64,000 nt of DNA from Microcoleus vaginatus WJT46-NPBG5 (lineage in GTDB: Bacteria > Cyanobacteriota > Cyanobacteriia > Cyanobacteriales > Oscillatoriaceae), in contig JAHHHM010000020.1 of NCBI GenBank assembly GCA_019359355.1, positions 1 to 64,000 of the forward strand. Reading direction: 5' to 3'. The translations under genes were made by a program, and so were the position numbers. The notes beneath the pieces are model-generated. The model saw nothing but the letters and a program-made list of their open reading frames with translations, had not been told where the DNA came from and did not search any database. Of this stretch, positions 1 through 9,897 are shown in pieces. Every line of letters starts with the position of its first letter. Position 1 is the stretch's first letter.

Positions 1-1
1 A

Positions 2-154
2 CCGCAAGACCCTGTGCTATTCCAAGTCTGTCGAGATGCTGAAGTGTTCACTGCGTTTACTGCTTCACTACTTAAAGTACCGAACAGTTCCCCTGCCAGC
101 TTAGTTCATTACATTTTCAGCAACGCCAGAAAAAGACAAAGAACAACTTTATAG
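2..154 (+). CDS. Possible 3' end of a gene cut by the window edge
   Basis: One frame stays open from the first bases of the window to a TAG at 152-154, giving about 50 codons that end in RKRQRTTL. The stop overlaps the AGGAG (153-157) that may serve as ribosome binding site for the next gene, as in a close operon. I recognise no family in the fragment. A 50-codon open stretch can occur by chance, so this is weak. Confidence 0.25.
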   Translation, partial: PQDPVLFQVCRDAEVFTAFTASLLKVPNSSPASLVHYIFSNARKRQRTTL

Positions 155-169
155 GAGCATCTGCCGGCT

Positions 170-1078
170 ATGAGGGAAAGTATTGATCGCCTCACTCAAA
201 ATCTAAATCAAACGATTGTCGGTAAAGCTGATGCCATTCGCTTAGTGGTGGTTGCCTTGCTTGCCGGTGGCCATGCCCTGCTTGAAGACGTACCCGGTGT
301 GGGTAAAACCCTGTTAGCCAAATCCCTCGCCCGCTCAATTGCCGGTGAGTTTAAGCGCATTCAGTGTACCCCCGATCTTTTACCCAGCGATATCACCGGC
401 ACCAACATTTGGAACCCCCGCAAAGGAGAATTTGAATTTTTAGCCGGCCCTGTTTTTGCCAATATCCTGCTAGCCGACGAAATTAACCGCGCCACTCCCC
501 GCACCCAGTCTGCCTTACTAGAAGTCATGGAGGAACACCAAGTCACCGTAGATGGCTTCCCCCATCCTGTTCCTAGACCGTTTTTTGCCATTGCCACTCA
601 GAACCCCGTTGAGTATCAAGGCACCTTCCCCCTGCCTGAAGCGCAAATGGATCGCTTCACCCTCTCCCTTTCTTTGGGCTACCCCACCGAAGCCGAAGAA
701 ATGCAAATGCTGCAACGGCTGCACCAGGGCATCAGTGTAGACGAACTACAGCCCTGTATTACCTTAGAAGAAGTGCGACAGTTAAGTGCTCTGTGTGCCC
801 AAGTCAAAGTGGAAACGTCTTTGCAACAGTACATCCTCAACCTAGTGCGGGCAACACGGGAAGACGAAGAAATCACCCTTGGCGTCAGTCCTCGTGGTGC
901 CGTGGCTTTGCAGCGATCCACTCAAGCTTTTGCATTTCTTGAAGGTCGTGACTACGCCATCCCGGATGATATTAAATTTCTCGCGCCCCATGTGCTGGCC
1001 CACCGAATTATCCCAGCCGGCGGACGGCGGTCGAAGACGATTGTAGATCGCTTACTGCGCTCAATCCCCATTCCTTAG
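170..1078 (+). CDS. MoxR-family AAA+ ATPase
   Basis: This is a 302-residue MoxR-type AAA+ ATPase, a chaperone-like cytoplasmic ATPase that usually works with von Willebrand factor A proteins to mature or insert cofactors in target complexes. Walker A is GVGKT (residues 43-47), Walker B ILLADEINR (99-107), sensor 1 ATQNP (142-146), and an SPRG sensor-2 motif lies near residue 242. Length is typical of the family. An AGGAG lies 12 bases before the ATG, a rather long spacing. No VWA-domain partner lies downstream; the next gene is a diheme cytochrome, so the target is unknown. Family assignment is firm, role is not. Confidence 0.93.
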   Translation: MRESIDRLTQNLNQTIVGKADAIRLVVVALLAGGHALLEDVPGVGKTLLAKSLARSIAGEFKRIQCTPDLLPSDITGTNIWNPRKGEFEFLAGPVFANILLADEINRATPRTQSALLEVMEEHQVTVDGFPHPVPRPFFAIATQNPVEYQGTFPLPEAQMDRFTLSLSLGYPTEAEEMQMLQRLHQGISVDELQPCITLEEVRQLSALCAQVKVETSLQQYILNLVRATREDEEITLGVSPRGAVALQRSTQAFAFLEGRDYAIPDDIKFLAPHVLAHRIIPAGGRRSKTIVDRLLRSIPIP

Positions 1079-1090
1079 ACTTGCGAATCC

Positions 1091-1138
1091 CTAATGGCTA
1101 ATGGTTAATTAAATTAGTCATTAGCCATTAGCCATTAG
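1091..1138. repeat. Inverted heptamer repeat (CTAATGG / CCATTAG)
   Basis: CTAATGGCTAATG (1091-1103) is followed by its perfect complement CATTAGCCATTAG (1119-1131) and a further CCATTAG. The hairpin separates the MoxR gene from the cytochrome gene and is built from heptamers of the STRR kind found elsewhere in the window. It could end transcription of the ATPase gene, but it has no T tract. Confidence 0.7.
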
Positions 1139-1149
1139 TGCAATTAAAT

Positions 1150-1680
1150 ATGCCAAATTTTATCCTGTTAAAACCGCAACAACAAAAACGTCGGCGCACA
1201 TTCGTTGTGCTGTTATTGTCAGTCTTAATCTGCACTCTAGTCATGGGAAAAGCCTTAGCCCAATCCCTAGAACCTTCGAGAATTAGCACAATAGATCCCA
1301 TCGGCAAAAGCCACCAACTGGGAAAAGAACTGTATTTGGAAAACTGCGCCGGCTGCCATGTGGCGCTGCCACCAGAAGTGATGCCTACAGAAACTTGGCG
1401 GCAGTTGCTACTAGATCCCCAACATTATGGCCGGCAATTACAACTGCCGGTGGGTCCCCCTCGCATCCTAATATGGAATTATCTGCGAGATTTTTCTCGC
1501 CCCCATACTAAAGAGGAAGAAATTCCCTACCGGCTGCCGCAATCTCGCTATTTTAAAGCCCTTCACCCTCGCGTCAAACTGCCCAGACCAACCAGTGTTG
1601 GCACTTGTCTCACCTGTCATCCCTCTGCAGATCGATACAATTTCCGGCAGCTAGCGCCAGAGTGGCAGGATTCTCCTTAA
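1150..1680 (+). CDS. Secreted diheme cytochrome c
   Basis: A 176-residue exported c-type cytochrome. The N-terminus is basic (QQQKRRR), followed by a hydrophobic segment and an ALAQS signal-peptidase-like site, so the mature protein should be in the lumen or periplasm. Two heme-attachment motifs are present: CAGCH near residue 66 and CLTCH near residue 153, counted from this start. I chose the ATG at 1150; the frame can be opened at GTG 1138, but that codon lies in the heptamer repeat. It resembles the cyanobacterial diheme cytochrome c proteins of unknown electron partner. It lies between a MoxR ATPase and secA, with no other redox gene adjacent. Confidence 0.85.
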   Translation: MPNFILLKPQQQKRRRTFVVLLLSVLICTLVMGKALAQSLEPSRISTIDPIGKSHQLGKELYLENCAGCHVALPPEVMPTETWRQLLLDPQHYGRQLQLPVGPPRILIWNYLRDFSRPHTKEEEIPYRLPQSRYFKALHPRVKLPRPTSVGTCLTCHPSADRYNFRQLAPEWQDSP

Positions 1681-1817
1681 TATAGGATCAAGAAGAACTG
1701 TGAAGTATCTGTCGTCACTGGGTTGGCACAGGTGGAGATTGCCCCACTAACCCCAGGCCGCAGACCGCTAACATCCTTCATCCTCGATCCTCCATCCTTT
1801 CGACTCCCTCTCCTGCC

Positions 1818-4628
1818 ATGCTGAAAAATTTGCTCGGAGATCCAAACGCACGCAAACTAAAGAGATATCAGCCCCTTGTCGCTGATGTCTACATTCTGGA
1901 GCAAGAAATCCAGGCGCTCTCCGATGAGGCTTTAACAGCCAAGACAGCAGAATTCAAACAGCGGCTAAAATCAGCCAAATCTCTCAACGAAGAGAAAGAA
2001 ATGCTGGATGAACTGCTACCGGAAGCCTTTGCGGTGGTTCGGGAAGCAGCTAGGCGGGTTTTGGGTATGAGACATTTTGATGTCCAAATCCTTGGCGGCA
2101 CGATCCTCCACAAAGGACAAATTGCCGAAATGAAAACCGGCGAGGGCAAAACCCTGGTTGCTACCCTACCTTCCTACTTAAACGCACTCAACGGCAAAGG
2201 TGTACACGTTGTCACCGTCAACGACTACCTGGCTCGCCGGGACGCTGAATGGATGGGACAGGTGCATCGTTTCCTGGGATTAAGCGTAGGTTTGATCCAG
2301 CAGGGGATGAATCCGGATGAGCGCCGGCGCAACTACAACTGTGATATCACTTATGCGACAAACAGTGAGCTAGGCTTCGACTACTTGCGCGACAATATGG
2401 CCAGCTCAATGGCAGAAGTGGTGCAGCGACCCTTCAACTACGCCATCATTGACGAAGTTGACTCGATTTTAATTGACGAAGCCCGCACCCCGCTGATTAT
2501 TTCAGGACAAGTTGAACGCCCCACAGAGAAATATCTGCAGGCGGCTGAAATCGCCAATGCCCTGCAAAATGAAGAACATTACGAAGTGGATGAAAAAGCT
2601 CGCAACGTTCTTTTAAGCGACGAAGGGTTTGCGGAATCTGAGAAACTCTTAGGGGTTAAGGATCTCTACGACCCGAACGATCCTTGGGCGCACTATATTT
2701 TTAACGCCATTAAAGCGAAAGAATTGTTCATCAAAGACAAAAACTACATCATTTTTGAAGATGAGGTGGTGATCGTTGATGAATTTACAGGCCGCGTCCT
2801 TCAAGGCCGGCGCTGGAGTGATGGCTTGCACCAGGCAATAGAAGCGAAAGAAGGGGTAGAAATTCAACCAGAAACCCAAACCCTGGCCACCATTACCTAT
2901 CAAAACTTTTTCTTGCTCTATCCCAAGCTGTCGGGCATGACCGGCACGGCGAAAACAGAAGAAGCCGAATTTGAAAAAATTTACAGCTTAGAAGTCACCG
3001 GCATCCCCACTAACCGTTCTGCTGGACGCCGGGATTTGCCCGATGTGGTTTATAAAACCGAAGCCGGCAAATGGATTGCTGTGGCGGAAGAGTGCGCGGA
3101 AATGCACGAAAAGGGCCGCCCGGTGTTGGTGGGAACAACCAGTGTGGAAAACTCAGAACAGCTTTCTGTATTGCTGCGTGAACGCGGCATTCCCCACAAC
3201 CTGCTCAATGCTAAGCCAGAGAACGTTGAGCGAGAATCAGAAATTGTGGCCCAAGCCGGACGTAAAGGCGCTGTAACCATTGCCACGAACATGGCCGGTC
3301 GAGGCACCGACATCATTCTAGGTGGGAACGCCGACTACATGGCAAGGCTGAAAGTGCGGGAATACTTCATGCCGCTGATCGTGCAGCCAGAAGATGAAAG
3401 CAACTTTGGTTCCATGCGCGTGGCGGCAGCCGGTGGCAGAAACAATGCTCAAGGTTTCGGCACCACTAAGAAAGTCAAAACTTGGAAAGTCTCTCCCCAG
3501 ATTTTCCCCACTCAACTTTCCCGCGAAGCCGAGCAAATGCTCAAAAATGCTGTGCAGTTTGCCGTGCAAACCTATGGGGAACGCTCTCTGTCAGAACTAG
3601 AGGCAGAAGACAAAGTGGCGGTTGCCTCAGAAAAAGCCCCCACGGATGATCCCGTCATTCAAAAGCTGCGGGAAGTTTACAATCTAACTCGCCAGGAGTA
3701 TGAACACTACACCAGCCGCGAACACGATGAAGTGGTGAACCTGGGCGGGTTGCACGTCATCGGCACCGAACGCCACGAATCTCGCCGGATTGACAACCAA
3801 TTGCGGGGACGTTGTGGCCGGCAGGGTGACCCCGGTTCCACCAAATTCTTCCTCAGCTTGCAGGATAACTTGTTGCGGATTTTTGGCGGGGATCGCGTAG
3901 CGGGCTTGATGAATGCCTTCCAAGTCGAGGAAGATATGCCCATCGAGTCGAGAATGCTGACGCGTTCCCTCGAAGGCGCTCAGAAAAAGGTTGAAACGTA
4001 CTACTACGACATCCGTAAACAGGTGTTTGAGTACGACGAAGTAATGAATAACCAGCGTCGGGCGATTTATGCCGAACGCCGGCGGGTGTTAGAAGGTCTT
4101 GACCTCAAAGAGCAAGTCATCAAGTATGCGGAAAAAACGATGGATGACATCGTTGAAGCTTACGTGAACCCAGATTTGCCTTCGGAAGAATGGGAACTCA
4201 ACAAATTAGTTGAGAAGGTGAAGGAATTTGTCTATCTGCTGCGCGATATGGAACCCGAGCAGTTGGAAGACTTGTCGATGGAGGAAATTGAAACTTTCCT
4301 GCATGAACAAGTTCGGATCGCCTACGACTTAAAAGAAGCTCAGGTGGATCAAATCCAACCCGGTTTGATGCGTCAAGCCGAACGGTTTTTTATCTTGCAA
4401 CAGATTGACACCCTCTGGCGTGAACACTTGCAACAGATGGATGCTCTGCGGGAATCGGTGGGACTGCGTAGCTACGGTCAAAAAGACCCCTTGATTGAAT
4501 ACAAGAGTGAAGGCTACGAACTTTTCCTCGACATGATGACCGATATTCGCCGGAATGTGGTGTATTCCCTGTTCCAATTCCAGCCGCAGGTGCAACAGCC
4601 GGTGCAAGCCTCCTCGGAGATGGTGTGA
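1818..4628 (+). CDS. secA: Preprotein translocase ATPase SecA
   Basis: SecA drives ATP-dependent export of unfolded preproteins through SecYEG in the plasma and thylakoid membranes. The 936-residue product has Walker A GEGKT (108-112), the DEVD helicase box in [10 protein letters not shown] (211-220), the NMAGRGTD motif near residue 495, and [12 protein letters not shown] in the second nucleotide-binding fold. Helical wing and scaffold regions follow. The C-terminus ends in a Gln/Val-rich tail without the CxCx8CH zinc motif that binds SecB in proteobacteria, as usual for cyanobacteria. The upstream 137 bases hold no gene. Confidence 0.98.
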   Translation: MLKNLLGDPNARKLKRYQPLVADVYILEQEIQALSDEALTAKTAEFKQRLKSAKSLNEEKEMLDELLPEAFAVVREAARRVLGMRHFDVQILGGTILHKGQIAEMKTGEGKTLVATLPSYLNALNGKGVHVVTVNDYLARRDAEWMGQVHRFLGLSVGLIQQGMNPDERRRNYNCDITYATNSELGFDYLRDNMASSMAEVVQRPFNYAIIDEVDSILIDEARTPLIISGQVERPTEKYLQAAEIANALQNEEHYEVDEKARNVLLSDEGFAESEKLLGVKDLYDPNDPWAHYIFNAIKAKELFIKDKNYIIFEDEVVIVDEFTGRVLQGRRWSDGLHQAIEAKEGVEIQPETQTLATITYQNFFLLYPKLSGMTGTAKTEEAEFEKIYSLEVTGIPTNRSAGRRDLPDVVYKTEAGKWIAVAEECAEMHEKGRPVLVGTTSVENSEQLSVLLRERGIPHNLLNAKPENVERESEIVAQAGRKGAVTIATNMAGRGTDIILGGNADYMARLKVREYFMPLIVQPEDESNFGSMRVAAAGGRNNAQGFGTTKKVKTWKVSPQIFPTQLSREAEQMLKNAVQFAVQTYGERSLSELEAEDKVAVASEKAPTDDPVIQKLREVYNLTRQEYEHYTSREHDEVVNLGGLHVIGTERHESRRIDNQLRGRCGRQGDPGSTKFFLSLQDNLLRIFGGDRVAGLMNAFQVEEDMPIESRMLTRSLEGAQKKVETYYYDIRKQVFEYDEVMNNQRRAIYAERRRVLEGLDLKEQVIKYAEKTMDDIVEAYVNPDLPSEEWELNKLVEKVKEFVYLLRDMEPEQLEDLSMEEIETFLHEQVRIAYDLKEAQVDQIQPGLMRQAERFFILQQIDTLWREHLQQMDALRESVGLRSYGQKDPLIEYKSEGYELFLDMMTDIRRNVVYSLFQFQPQVQQPVQASSEMV

Positions 4629-4708
4629 AGAAGGGGCTAGGGACTAGGGAAGATGGGGAGAATTTTTTTATTTCCCAATGCCCTATGCCCCATTCCCCAT
4701 CCCCAAAC

Positions 4709-7501
4709 TTACTTTTTACTGATGAGAGGCATGAGGAGCTGGCTGGTAATGCGGCCATCTTCTAGCTGGTAAAAATTTAGCTGTCCGCCCATTTGTCGCA
4801 TTACACGCTGGCAAATAACCAAATGTAGACCGGGAGGCTGTTCTAGGCTGGAGGGAACCAGTAAGTCTAGATCAGGACCGGCCTGTAACTCGGTCAGCAG
4901 CAGAGTCGGCATTTCCCCAGAATCCGTAATCGACAGTTCTAAACGGTTATCGTCAAAAGGCCGGCACCAAATATCTATTCTTGCACCCGTTTCAGACCGG
5001 CGGCACGCTGCCAACAGCACCTCATAAAGCACCCACTCAATTTTGATCGAGTCACCGTTGACATTGAGATGAGTTTCACTGTGCACCTGAGTCCAGAGTT
5101 GGCGCTGATGAATTACCCCTCCGGCACGATCCAGTGTTCGCCGCAACAAACTAGCAACGGGAATAATTTCACCTTGGGTTTGCAGATGCCACTGTTCCTG
5201 TTTCAGCAGATCGCGCATCGATTGAATCGAACTGCCTAACTGCCGCAAAATCTGCTGGAGATGCATGATCTGCAAGGAACCGAAACTGCCTTTATGATTG
5301 CCCAGTTCGGTTAGTTTTTTCACCCCCGACTGCATGGCTCGAAAAAAGTCCTCCAAGCGCCGGTTTTTGTACCAATTCAAACATTCCAACTCTTCTCGCT
5401 GCCATTGAAGTGATGAAGTCAGCATCAGATAACGGCGAGACCAAGCAAGTTGGTTAACTAAAAAAGTCATCGCCCTCACGGCATTGGGCGACCATCGGCG
5501 ATCTGCCTGATCGGCAACCACCAAAATTCCCGTTGGCTGATGAGCCGGTGAAGTTCGCAGCGCCATCACCAAAATCTGGCCAACTCCCGAGCCATTGAGC
5601 CACTGCCTCGTGTCCAAAGGCAAATCGGTTGCTTTCACCTCCAGCGGTTCTGACATTTGCAGCAGCGCCCATTGAACCAGGGCATCCGTTTGGACGGGGA
5701 CACCAATCTCGGTATTCAGCGTAAACAAACTATTGGCGATCACCGGCGCAACAATCCGGCCTACAGCCCTCCCCGGCAACCACGTCACCAACGTCACAAG
5801 AGGACAGCTCATCACTTGAGCCAACTGCTGCACCCCCAACCGTTCTATCTCCTCCAGCGGCAAATGGCCTGATTGCAGCAAATTTGTCAACCCTGATTGA
5901 ATCATCGTCAGAAGTTGTTGCTGTTGCTCATTAGAGGCTTGTAGCTGCCACTGGTGCAGAATCAGACCAATCTGCTGACTCACCACGGCGATCAATTCTC
6001 GCTCTCTATGGCTCCAAGAACGCGTGGTTTCGCTGGCCACCACCAACAGCCCTTCAATGCCATGACCTGGAGAGGTGCCGCACACCAAAAGTGAACGCAT
6101 CCCTAAATCGAAAAACGCAGGACGCCAAGCCATCAACTTGAAATCTTCGTTCCAATTTTCAATCGCGATCGCTTCGGGACTTCCTTGCAACATCTGAGTG
6201 TCTACCTCTGTGAGGGGACTCAGCGGCGTTGATACCGTCCGTCGGTTGGCCGGCTGATTTTGATAGCAGATGTCAAACTGATTGTGTTCAGGATTGTAGA
6301 GAAGCACAAGAAATCGATCAGCCTTGAGGTGTGCTAAAAGTTGCTCTCCACAGGTTTTTAACGTGGTCTTCCAGTCATCGTCACTGTAAATCGCATGGGT
6401 GACGCCGGCAGTTAAGGCCCGATCCAACTTTGTTTGGTCGAGGGTGGCTTCCATTTGAGACAAAGGAGCAACCAGGGCCAGTAGTTGAGCCGCACCCCGG
6501 ACATAGTTTTTCTCTTGTTCCTGCCAAATTCGGGCATCATTGCCTTCCACTGCCAGAAACCCCAAAATTTCCTTTTGAAACAAAATGGGGGCCGCCAGCA
6601 GCGATCTCGCCCGGATCTGCTGCATTAAGCGAGCGGTAATATCCCCTTTGAGGGAGGAATGAGCTTCTCCAATGGAAACAATTTGATCGCTCAGTAGCGC
6701 TTGATAGAAGCCCCCCAGATCTGACACCATGATGCCTGAGGCGGCTTGATTGTTTTCTCCAAAAGGTGATGTTTTGTGATGATTGCCCACCCTGCGCCAG
6801 AAGTAGCGCCGAGTCGGCTCAAACCAGTAGACATTGGTTCGGTTGGGGGCAACAAATTTATGCGTTTCTTCAACAACTGCCTCTAAGCATTGATCTAGGG
6901 TGGTGAGAGAACGCAGCCGGGGAAGCAATGCCAGCAAAGGCTGTTCGGCGTGCTTGGTTTGCCGGCACTGCCAGTCAATCTCTAGCCGGTAAAAAGCTGC
7001 CGCCAGCCCGCCCAAAATGATAGACAGCCGCGCCTTCTCGTGGGCTTTGGGTGAGACGCCCCACAAGTTAGAACCCAGCAAGGCAACACCAAAGCAGCGA
7101 TCTTTGTAGCGCATGGGAAAAATTAGCGTGCCTTGGATGCCCAATTGTTGGGCGGCTTTGCGCCACTCTCCAGCCCGCGTTTCTTCTCGCAAATCCGGCA
7201 CGCCCACAGGTCGTTGCTGGATCACCACCTGCTCTAAAATATCACCGGGAGTGAGGTTAAAACGCTGTTTGAGAATAGAGGATTCTCCATTGCCACTGCG
7301 CCCTCCCTTGCCTAATAATCGGTGATCGAGGCGATCATAGACGCCAATCCAAAGCAATTGATAGTCAAATGCGATTTCAAGGTATGAGAGGGTAGTTTCA
7401 ATTAGAACATCGACATTCTCCTCTTCTCGGAGAGTCTGGAGAGTACGCCCCAAGGCAATGAGCTGTTTTTCGTAGGTCGTCGGCTGTTTTTGCTGACCCA
7501 T
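4709..7501 (-). CDS. Multi-GAF sensor protein with a degenerate histidine-kinase end
   Basis: This 930-residue cytoplasmic protein has about four GAF-like modules (roughly 30-180, 190-345, 360-520, 535-690) followed by a helical segment and a GHKL ATPase-like fold. Remnants of the ATPase boxes are visible: DSGEMP for the G1 box and PGLHLVICQRVMRQMGGQL for the G2 region. The N box lacks the usual Asn-rich helix (EWVLYEVLLAACRR), and the dimerisation helices contain no HE/HD phosphoacceptor motif. It is therefore probably a sensor or scaffold that does not autophosphorylate. It is convergent with secA. The ligand of the GAF domains is unknown; no bilin-binding Cys context is obvious. Confidence 0.85.
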   Translation of the reverse strand: MGQQKQPTTYEKQLIALGRTLQTLREEENVDVLIETTLSYLEIAFDYQLLWIGVYDRLDHRLLGKGGRSGNGESSILKQRFNLTPGDILEQVVIQQRPVGVPDLREETRAGEWRKAAQQLGIQGTLIFPMRYKDRCFGVALLGSNLWGVSPKAHEKARLSIILGGLAAAFYRLEIDWQCRQTKHAEQPLLALLPRLRSLTTLDQCLEAVVEETHKFVAPNRTNVYWFEPTRRYFWRRVGNHHKTSPFGENNQAASGIMVSDLGGFYQALLSDQIVSIGEAHSSLKGDITARLMQQIRARSLLAAPILFQKEILGFLAVEGNDARIWQEQEKNYVRGAAQLLALVAPLSQMEATLDQTKLDRALTAGVTHAIYSDDDWKTTLKTCGEQLLAHLKADRFLVLLYNPEHNQFDICYQNQPANRRTVSTPLSPLTEVDTQMLQGSPEAIAIENWNEDFKLMAWRPAFFDLGMRSLLVCGTSPGHGIEGLLVVASETTRSWSHRERELIAVVSQQIGLILHQWQLQASNEQQQQLLTMIQSGLTNLLQSGHLPLEEIERLGVQQLAQVMSCPLVTLVTWLPGRAVGRIVAPVIANSLFTLNTEIGVPVQTDALVQWALLQMSEPLEVKATDLPLDTRQWLNGSGVGQILVMALRTSPAHQPTGILVVADQADRRWSPNAVRAMTFLVNQLAWSRRYLMLTSSLQWQREELECLNWYKNRRLEDFFRAMQSGVKKLTELGNHKGSFGSLQIMHLQQILRQLGSSIQSMRDLLKQEQWHLQTQGEIIPVASLLRRTLDRAGGVIHQRQLWTQVHSETHLNVNGDSIKIEWVLYEVLLAACRRSETGARIDIWCRPFDDNRLELSITDSGEMPTLLLTELQAGPDLDLLVPSSLEQPPGLHLVICQRVMRQMGGQLNFYQLEDGRITSQLLMPLISKK

Positions 7502-7509
7502 CTCAACAA

Positions 7510-7596
7510 TTTTAGATTTTAGATTTTAGATTTTAGATTGGAGATTGGGGATTGGAAAGATTACTTACCACCCGCTACCCATTACCCATTACCCAC
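7510..7596. repeat. Heptamer repeats (TTTTAGA)n and (TACCCAT)n
   Basis: Four exact copies of TTTTAGA run from 7510 to 7537, then a degenerate GATTGGG stretch, then TACCCATTACCCATTACCCA (from 7576). They fill most of the spacer between the divergent GAF protein and pyrD. The same TTTTAGA heptamer recurs at 38326-38343. These look like the short tandemly repeated repetitive (STRR) sequences known from filamentous cyanobacteria. Confidence 0.8.
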
Positions 7597-7635
7597 TACT
7601 TGGTCTTTAGTTACTAGCCACTGTGAGGATTGATC

Positions 7636-8799
7636 TTGGATATTTATCGATCAGGTATACGTCCTGTTTTGTTTTCTGGATTGAATGTTGATTCAGAGTG
7701 GTTGCATCATCAGACTATGGATATGCTGAGCTGGCTTAACCGGCAAGGCGATCACCCGCCCGCTAGTTGGATTCAATCACAATTTCAGCGCTCTTGTTGT
7801 TTTTCTGACACCCGATTGGAACAAAAATTGTGGGGGCTGAATTTTTCTAATCCCGTTGGTTTAGCCGCTGGGTTTGATAAGGATGGGGTTGCCGCCGGCG
7901 TTTGGGCAAGTTTTGGCTTTGGCTTTGCTGAATTGGGAACTGTCACCTTGCAAGCTCAAGCCGGTAATCCCCGCCCTCGATTGTTTCGCTTGCCGGCAGA
8001 TCAAGCTGTCCTGAATCGCATGGGCTTTAACAATCAGGGGGCTGCGGCTATGGCAGCGAGGTTATCTTCTTCCCCTCCTCATTTGCCGGTGGTAGATGAA
8101 CCCGAAGCAGTGACTGATCGCAAAATCCCGATTGGAATTAATCTGGGTAAATCTAAGGTAACACCGCTAGAGGAAGCTGCGGCAGACTATCTTGGTAGCT
8201 TTCAACTTCTCAAAGATTTGGGAGATTATTTTGTGGTGAATGTGTCGTCTCCCAATACTCCCGGACTGCGTTCCCTACAAGATGCCGGCCAGCTAGCCAC
8301 GATTTTGGACGCTTTGCAACAAGAAAACCAGAACAGTAAGCCGATTTTGGTTAAAATCGCACCGGATCTAGAATGGGAGGCGATTTCACAGGCGATTGAG
8401 GTGGCTAAACAGTACCGGCTGGCTGGAATTATTGCAACGAACACCACCATTCGCCGGGATACTTTGAAGACTGGTATTATATCACAAACAGGGAAATCTG
8501 TCAAAGAAGAAGCGGGGGGAATTAGCGGATTCCCGCTGAAACAGCGATCAACAGAGGTGATCCGGTTTATCTGGCAGCAAACTGAAGGACAGTTGGCAAT
8601 TATTGGCACCGGCGGGGTATTTACCGCTGAGGATGCCTGGGAAAAAATTACTGCCGGTGCAAGTTTACTGGAAATTTACACGGGTTTTGTTTATGAGGGA
8701 CCCTGGATGGTGCGCCGAATTCTCACCGGCTTACTACAAAAGCTGGAGGAACAAGGATTGACTCATATTTCTGAAGCGGTGGGATTGGAAGGAGAGTAA
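7636..8799 (+). CDS. pyrD: Quinone-dependent dihydroorotate dehydrogenase
   Basis: PyrD oxidises dihydroorotate to orotate in pyrimidine synthesis, passing electrons to membrane quinone (class 2). The sequence shows the N-terminal helical membrane-binding extension ([13 protein letters not shown]), the FMN-binding core with [21 protein letters not shown], the class 2 serine region [14 protein letters not shown], and the phosphate-binding IIGTGGV near the C-terminus. Length (387) fits. I start it at the TTG at 7636 because GAGG (7625-7628) sits seven bases before it and the resulting N-terminus (M)DIYRSGIRP matches the family; a TTG at 7630 is also possible. A TTG start is unusual. Confidence 0.95.
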   Translation: MDIYRSGIRPVLFSGLNVDSEWLHHQTMDMLSWLNRQGDHPPASWIQSQFQRSCCFSDTRLEQKLWGLNFSNPVGLAAGFDKDGVAAGVWASFGFGFAELGTVTLQAQAGNPRPRLFRLPADQAVLNRMGFNNQGAAAMAARLSSSPPHLPVVDEPEAVTDRKIPIGINLGKSKVTPLEEAAADYLGSFQLLKDLGDYFVVNVSSPNTPGLRSLQDAGQLATILDALQQENQNSKPILVKIAPDLEWEAISQAIEVAKQYRLAGIIATNTTIRRDTLKTGIISQTGKSVKEEAGGISGFPLKQRSTEVIRFIWQQTEGQLAIIGTGGVFTAEDAWEKITAGASLLEIYTGFVYEGPWMVRRILTGLLQKLEEQGLTHISEAVGLEGE

Positions 8800-8812
8800 A
8801 GGAGGTTTGAGT

Positions 8813-8908
8813 GCCCAATGCCCAATGCCTCATGCCCCATGCCCCATGCCCATACCTTTAGGTTGGCGCAGCCTTACCCCATGCCCAATGCCCCATGCCC
8901 AATGCCCA
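8813..8908. repeat. STRR heptamer array (GCCCAAT / GCCCCAT)
   Basis: About a dozen heptamers alternating between GCCCAAT and GCCCCAT fill the space after pyrD. The array is broken in the middle by about 20 bases (8855-8874) that contain a small GGTTGGCGCAGCC hairpin. Similar arrays lie at 24437, 32732 and 43955. Confidence 0.85.
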
Positions 8909-8970
8909 GTTTTTAAGCACGATAAGTCTGCTAAAACATAAAGGTTCAATGCTGCTGTCATTTTAGATTT

Positions 8971-9630
8971 ATGCTGCATAAAAGGTTTCTCTTGCGCCGG
9001 CGCTTTGTCTTAGTGCTATTAGGATTGAGTGCGGCGCTGACACCACTGATGTTGAACTACTATGTCAATGCTGTGACTAGCAGCCGGCGCTACACGGATA
9101 TTTCTCAAGTGCCTGAAGAGGATGTGGCTGTTGTTTTTGGGGCGGGTGTGTGGGAGGATGGTAGCCCGACGCCGATGCTGGCTGATCGGGTACAAGCTGC
9201 GGTGGATCTCTACAAAGAAGGGCGGGTTCGCAAAGTTTTGATGACTGGCGATAACAGCAGCGAAGATTATAACGAAGTGAAAGCAATGCAGGAATATGCT
9301 GCTGAACGTGGGGTGCCGGCTAAGGATATTCAGTTGGATTATGCCGGTTTCAGCACTTATGAAAGCTGCTATCGGGCGAAGGAAATTTTTGGTGTGAAAC
9401 AGGCTGTTTTAATTACTCAAAGTTACCATTTACCGCGTGCAGTTTATACTTGCCGGCAGCTAGGTGTGGATGCTGTTGGTTTAGGAACGCCTGATTGGGA
9501 AAAATATCGAGATCGCTCAATGATGCGTTATGCAGGGCGTGAGGTACTGGCTGTGATTAAGGCGCTATGGGAGGTTCATGTTACTCGTCCAGAACCGACT
9601 TTTTTGGGTCCATTTGAGGGGATTAAGTGA
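8971..9630 (+). CDS. YdcF/SanA/ElyC-type DUF218 envelope protein
   Basis: This 219-residue protein begins with basic residues and one hydrophobic membrane segment (about 9-30), then a DUF218 domain. Visible family features are VVFGAGVWEDGSPTPML, the LMTGDNS turn, SYHLPRAV and the conserved ESCYRAKEIF helix. Family members (SanA, ElyC) are linked to envelope integrity and vancomycin resistance in enterobacteria; the biochemical activity is not settled. The gene stands alone between a repeat array and the transaldolase gene. Confidence 0.85.
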   Translation: MLHKRFLLRRRFVLVLLGLSAALTPLMLNYYVNAVTSSRRYTDISQVPEEDVAVVFGAGVWEDGSPTPMLADRVQAAVDLYKEGRVRKVLMTGDNSSEDYNEVKAMQEYAAERGVPAKDIQLDYAGFSTYESCYRAKEIFGVKQAVLITQSYHLPRAVYTCRQLGVDAVGLGTPDWEKYRDRSMMRYAGREVLAVIKALWEVHVTRPEPTFLGPFEGIK

Positions 9631-9660
9631 TGTGTTGTAGGGGGTTGGAAAGAGTTTTTT

Positions 9661-9761
9661 AACCACAGATTTCGCAGGGGAAACTTGAATGTGCTGTGCT
9701 CGTCATCCAAGTTCCACCTGCGACCACAGATAAACACAGATGTAGACATAGTCTGTGGTTA
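9661..9761. repeat. Composite repeat: CACAGAT units around a 50-bp palindrome
   Basis: AACCACAGAT is followed by a 50-bp near-palindrome (9673-9722, arms CGCAGGGGAAACTTG and CAAGTTCCACCTGCG) and then ACCACAGATAAACACAGATG; a reversed CTGTGGTT closes the unit near 9755. The same 50-bp element, in the opposite orientation and with the same flanks, occurs at 46270-46319. The remainder of the 267-base spacer up to 9897 holds only the upstream region of the next gene, including GGGGA shortly before its ATG. Confidence 0.75.
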
Positions 9762-9897
9762 GGTATTGGCAGATAATTTGATGGCTTTTGTGATAGAAAC
9801 ATTGCCTGCTGGGGATTTTTGTAAGCGGGTGAGTTTTGGATTTAACCGGCACTATGCTTGGCTGTTCATAAAGATAATATTAGTTTGGGGAAAGTAA

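Noticed and set aside
8813-8908. CRISPR array
   Set aside because: The repeats are seven-base tandem units without spacers, so they are STRR sequence and not CRISPR.
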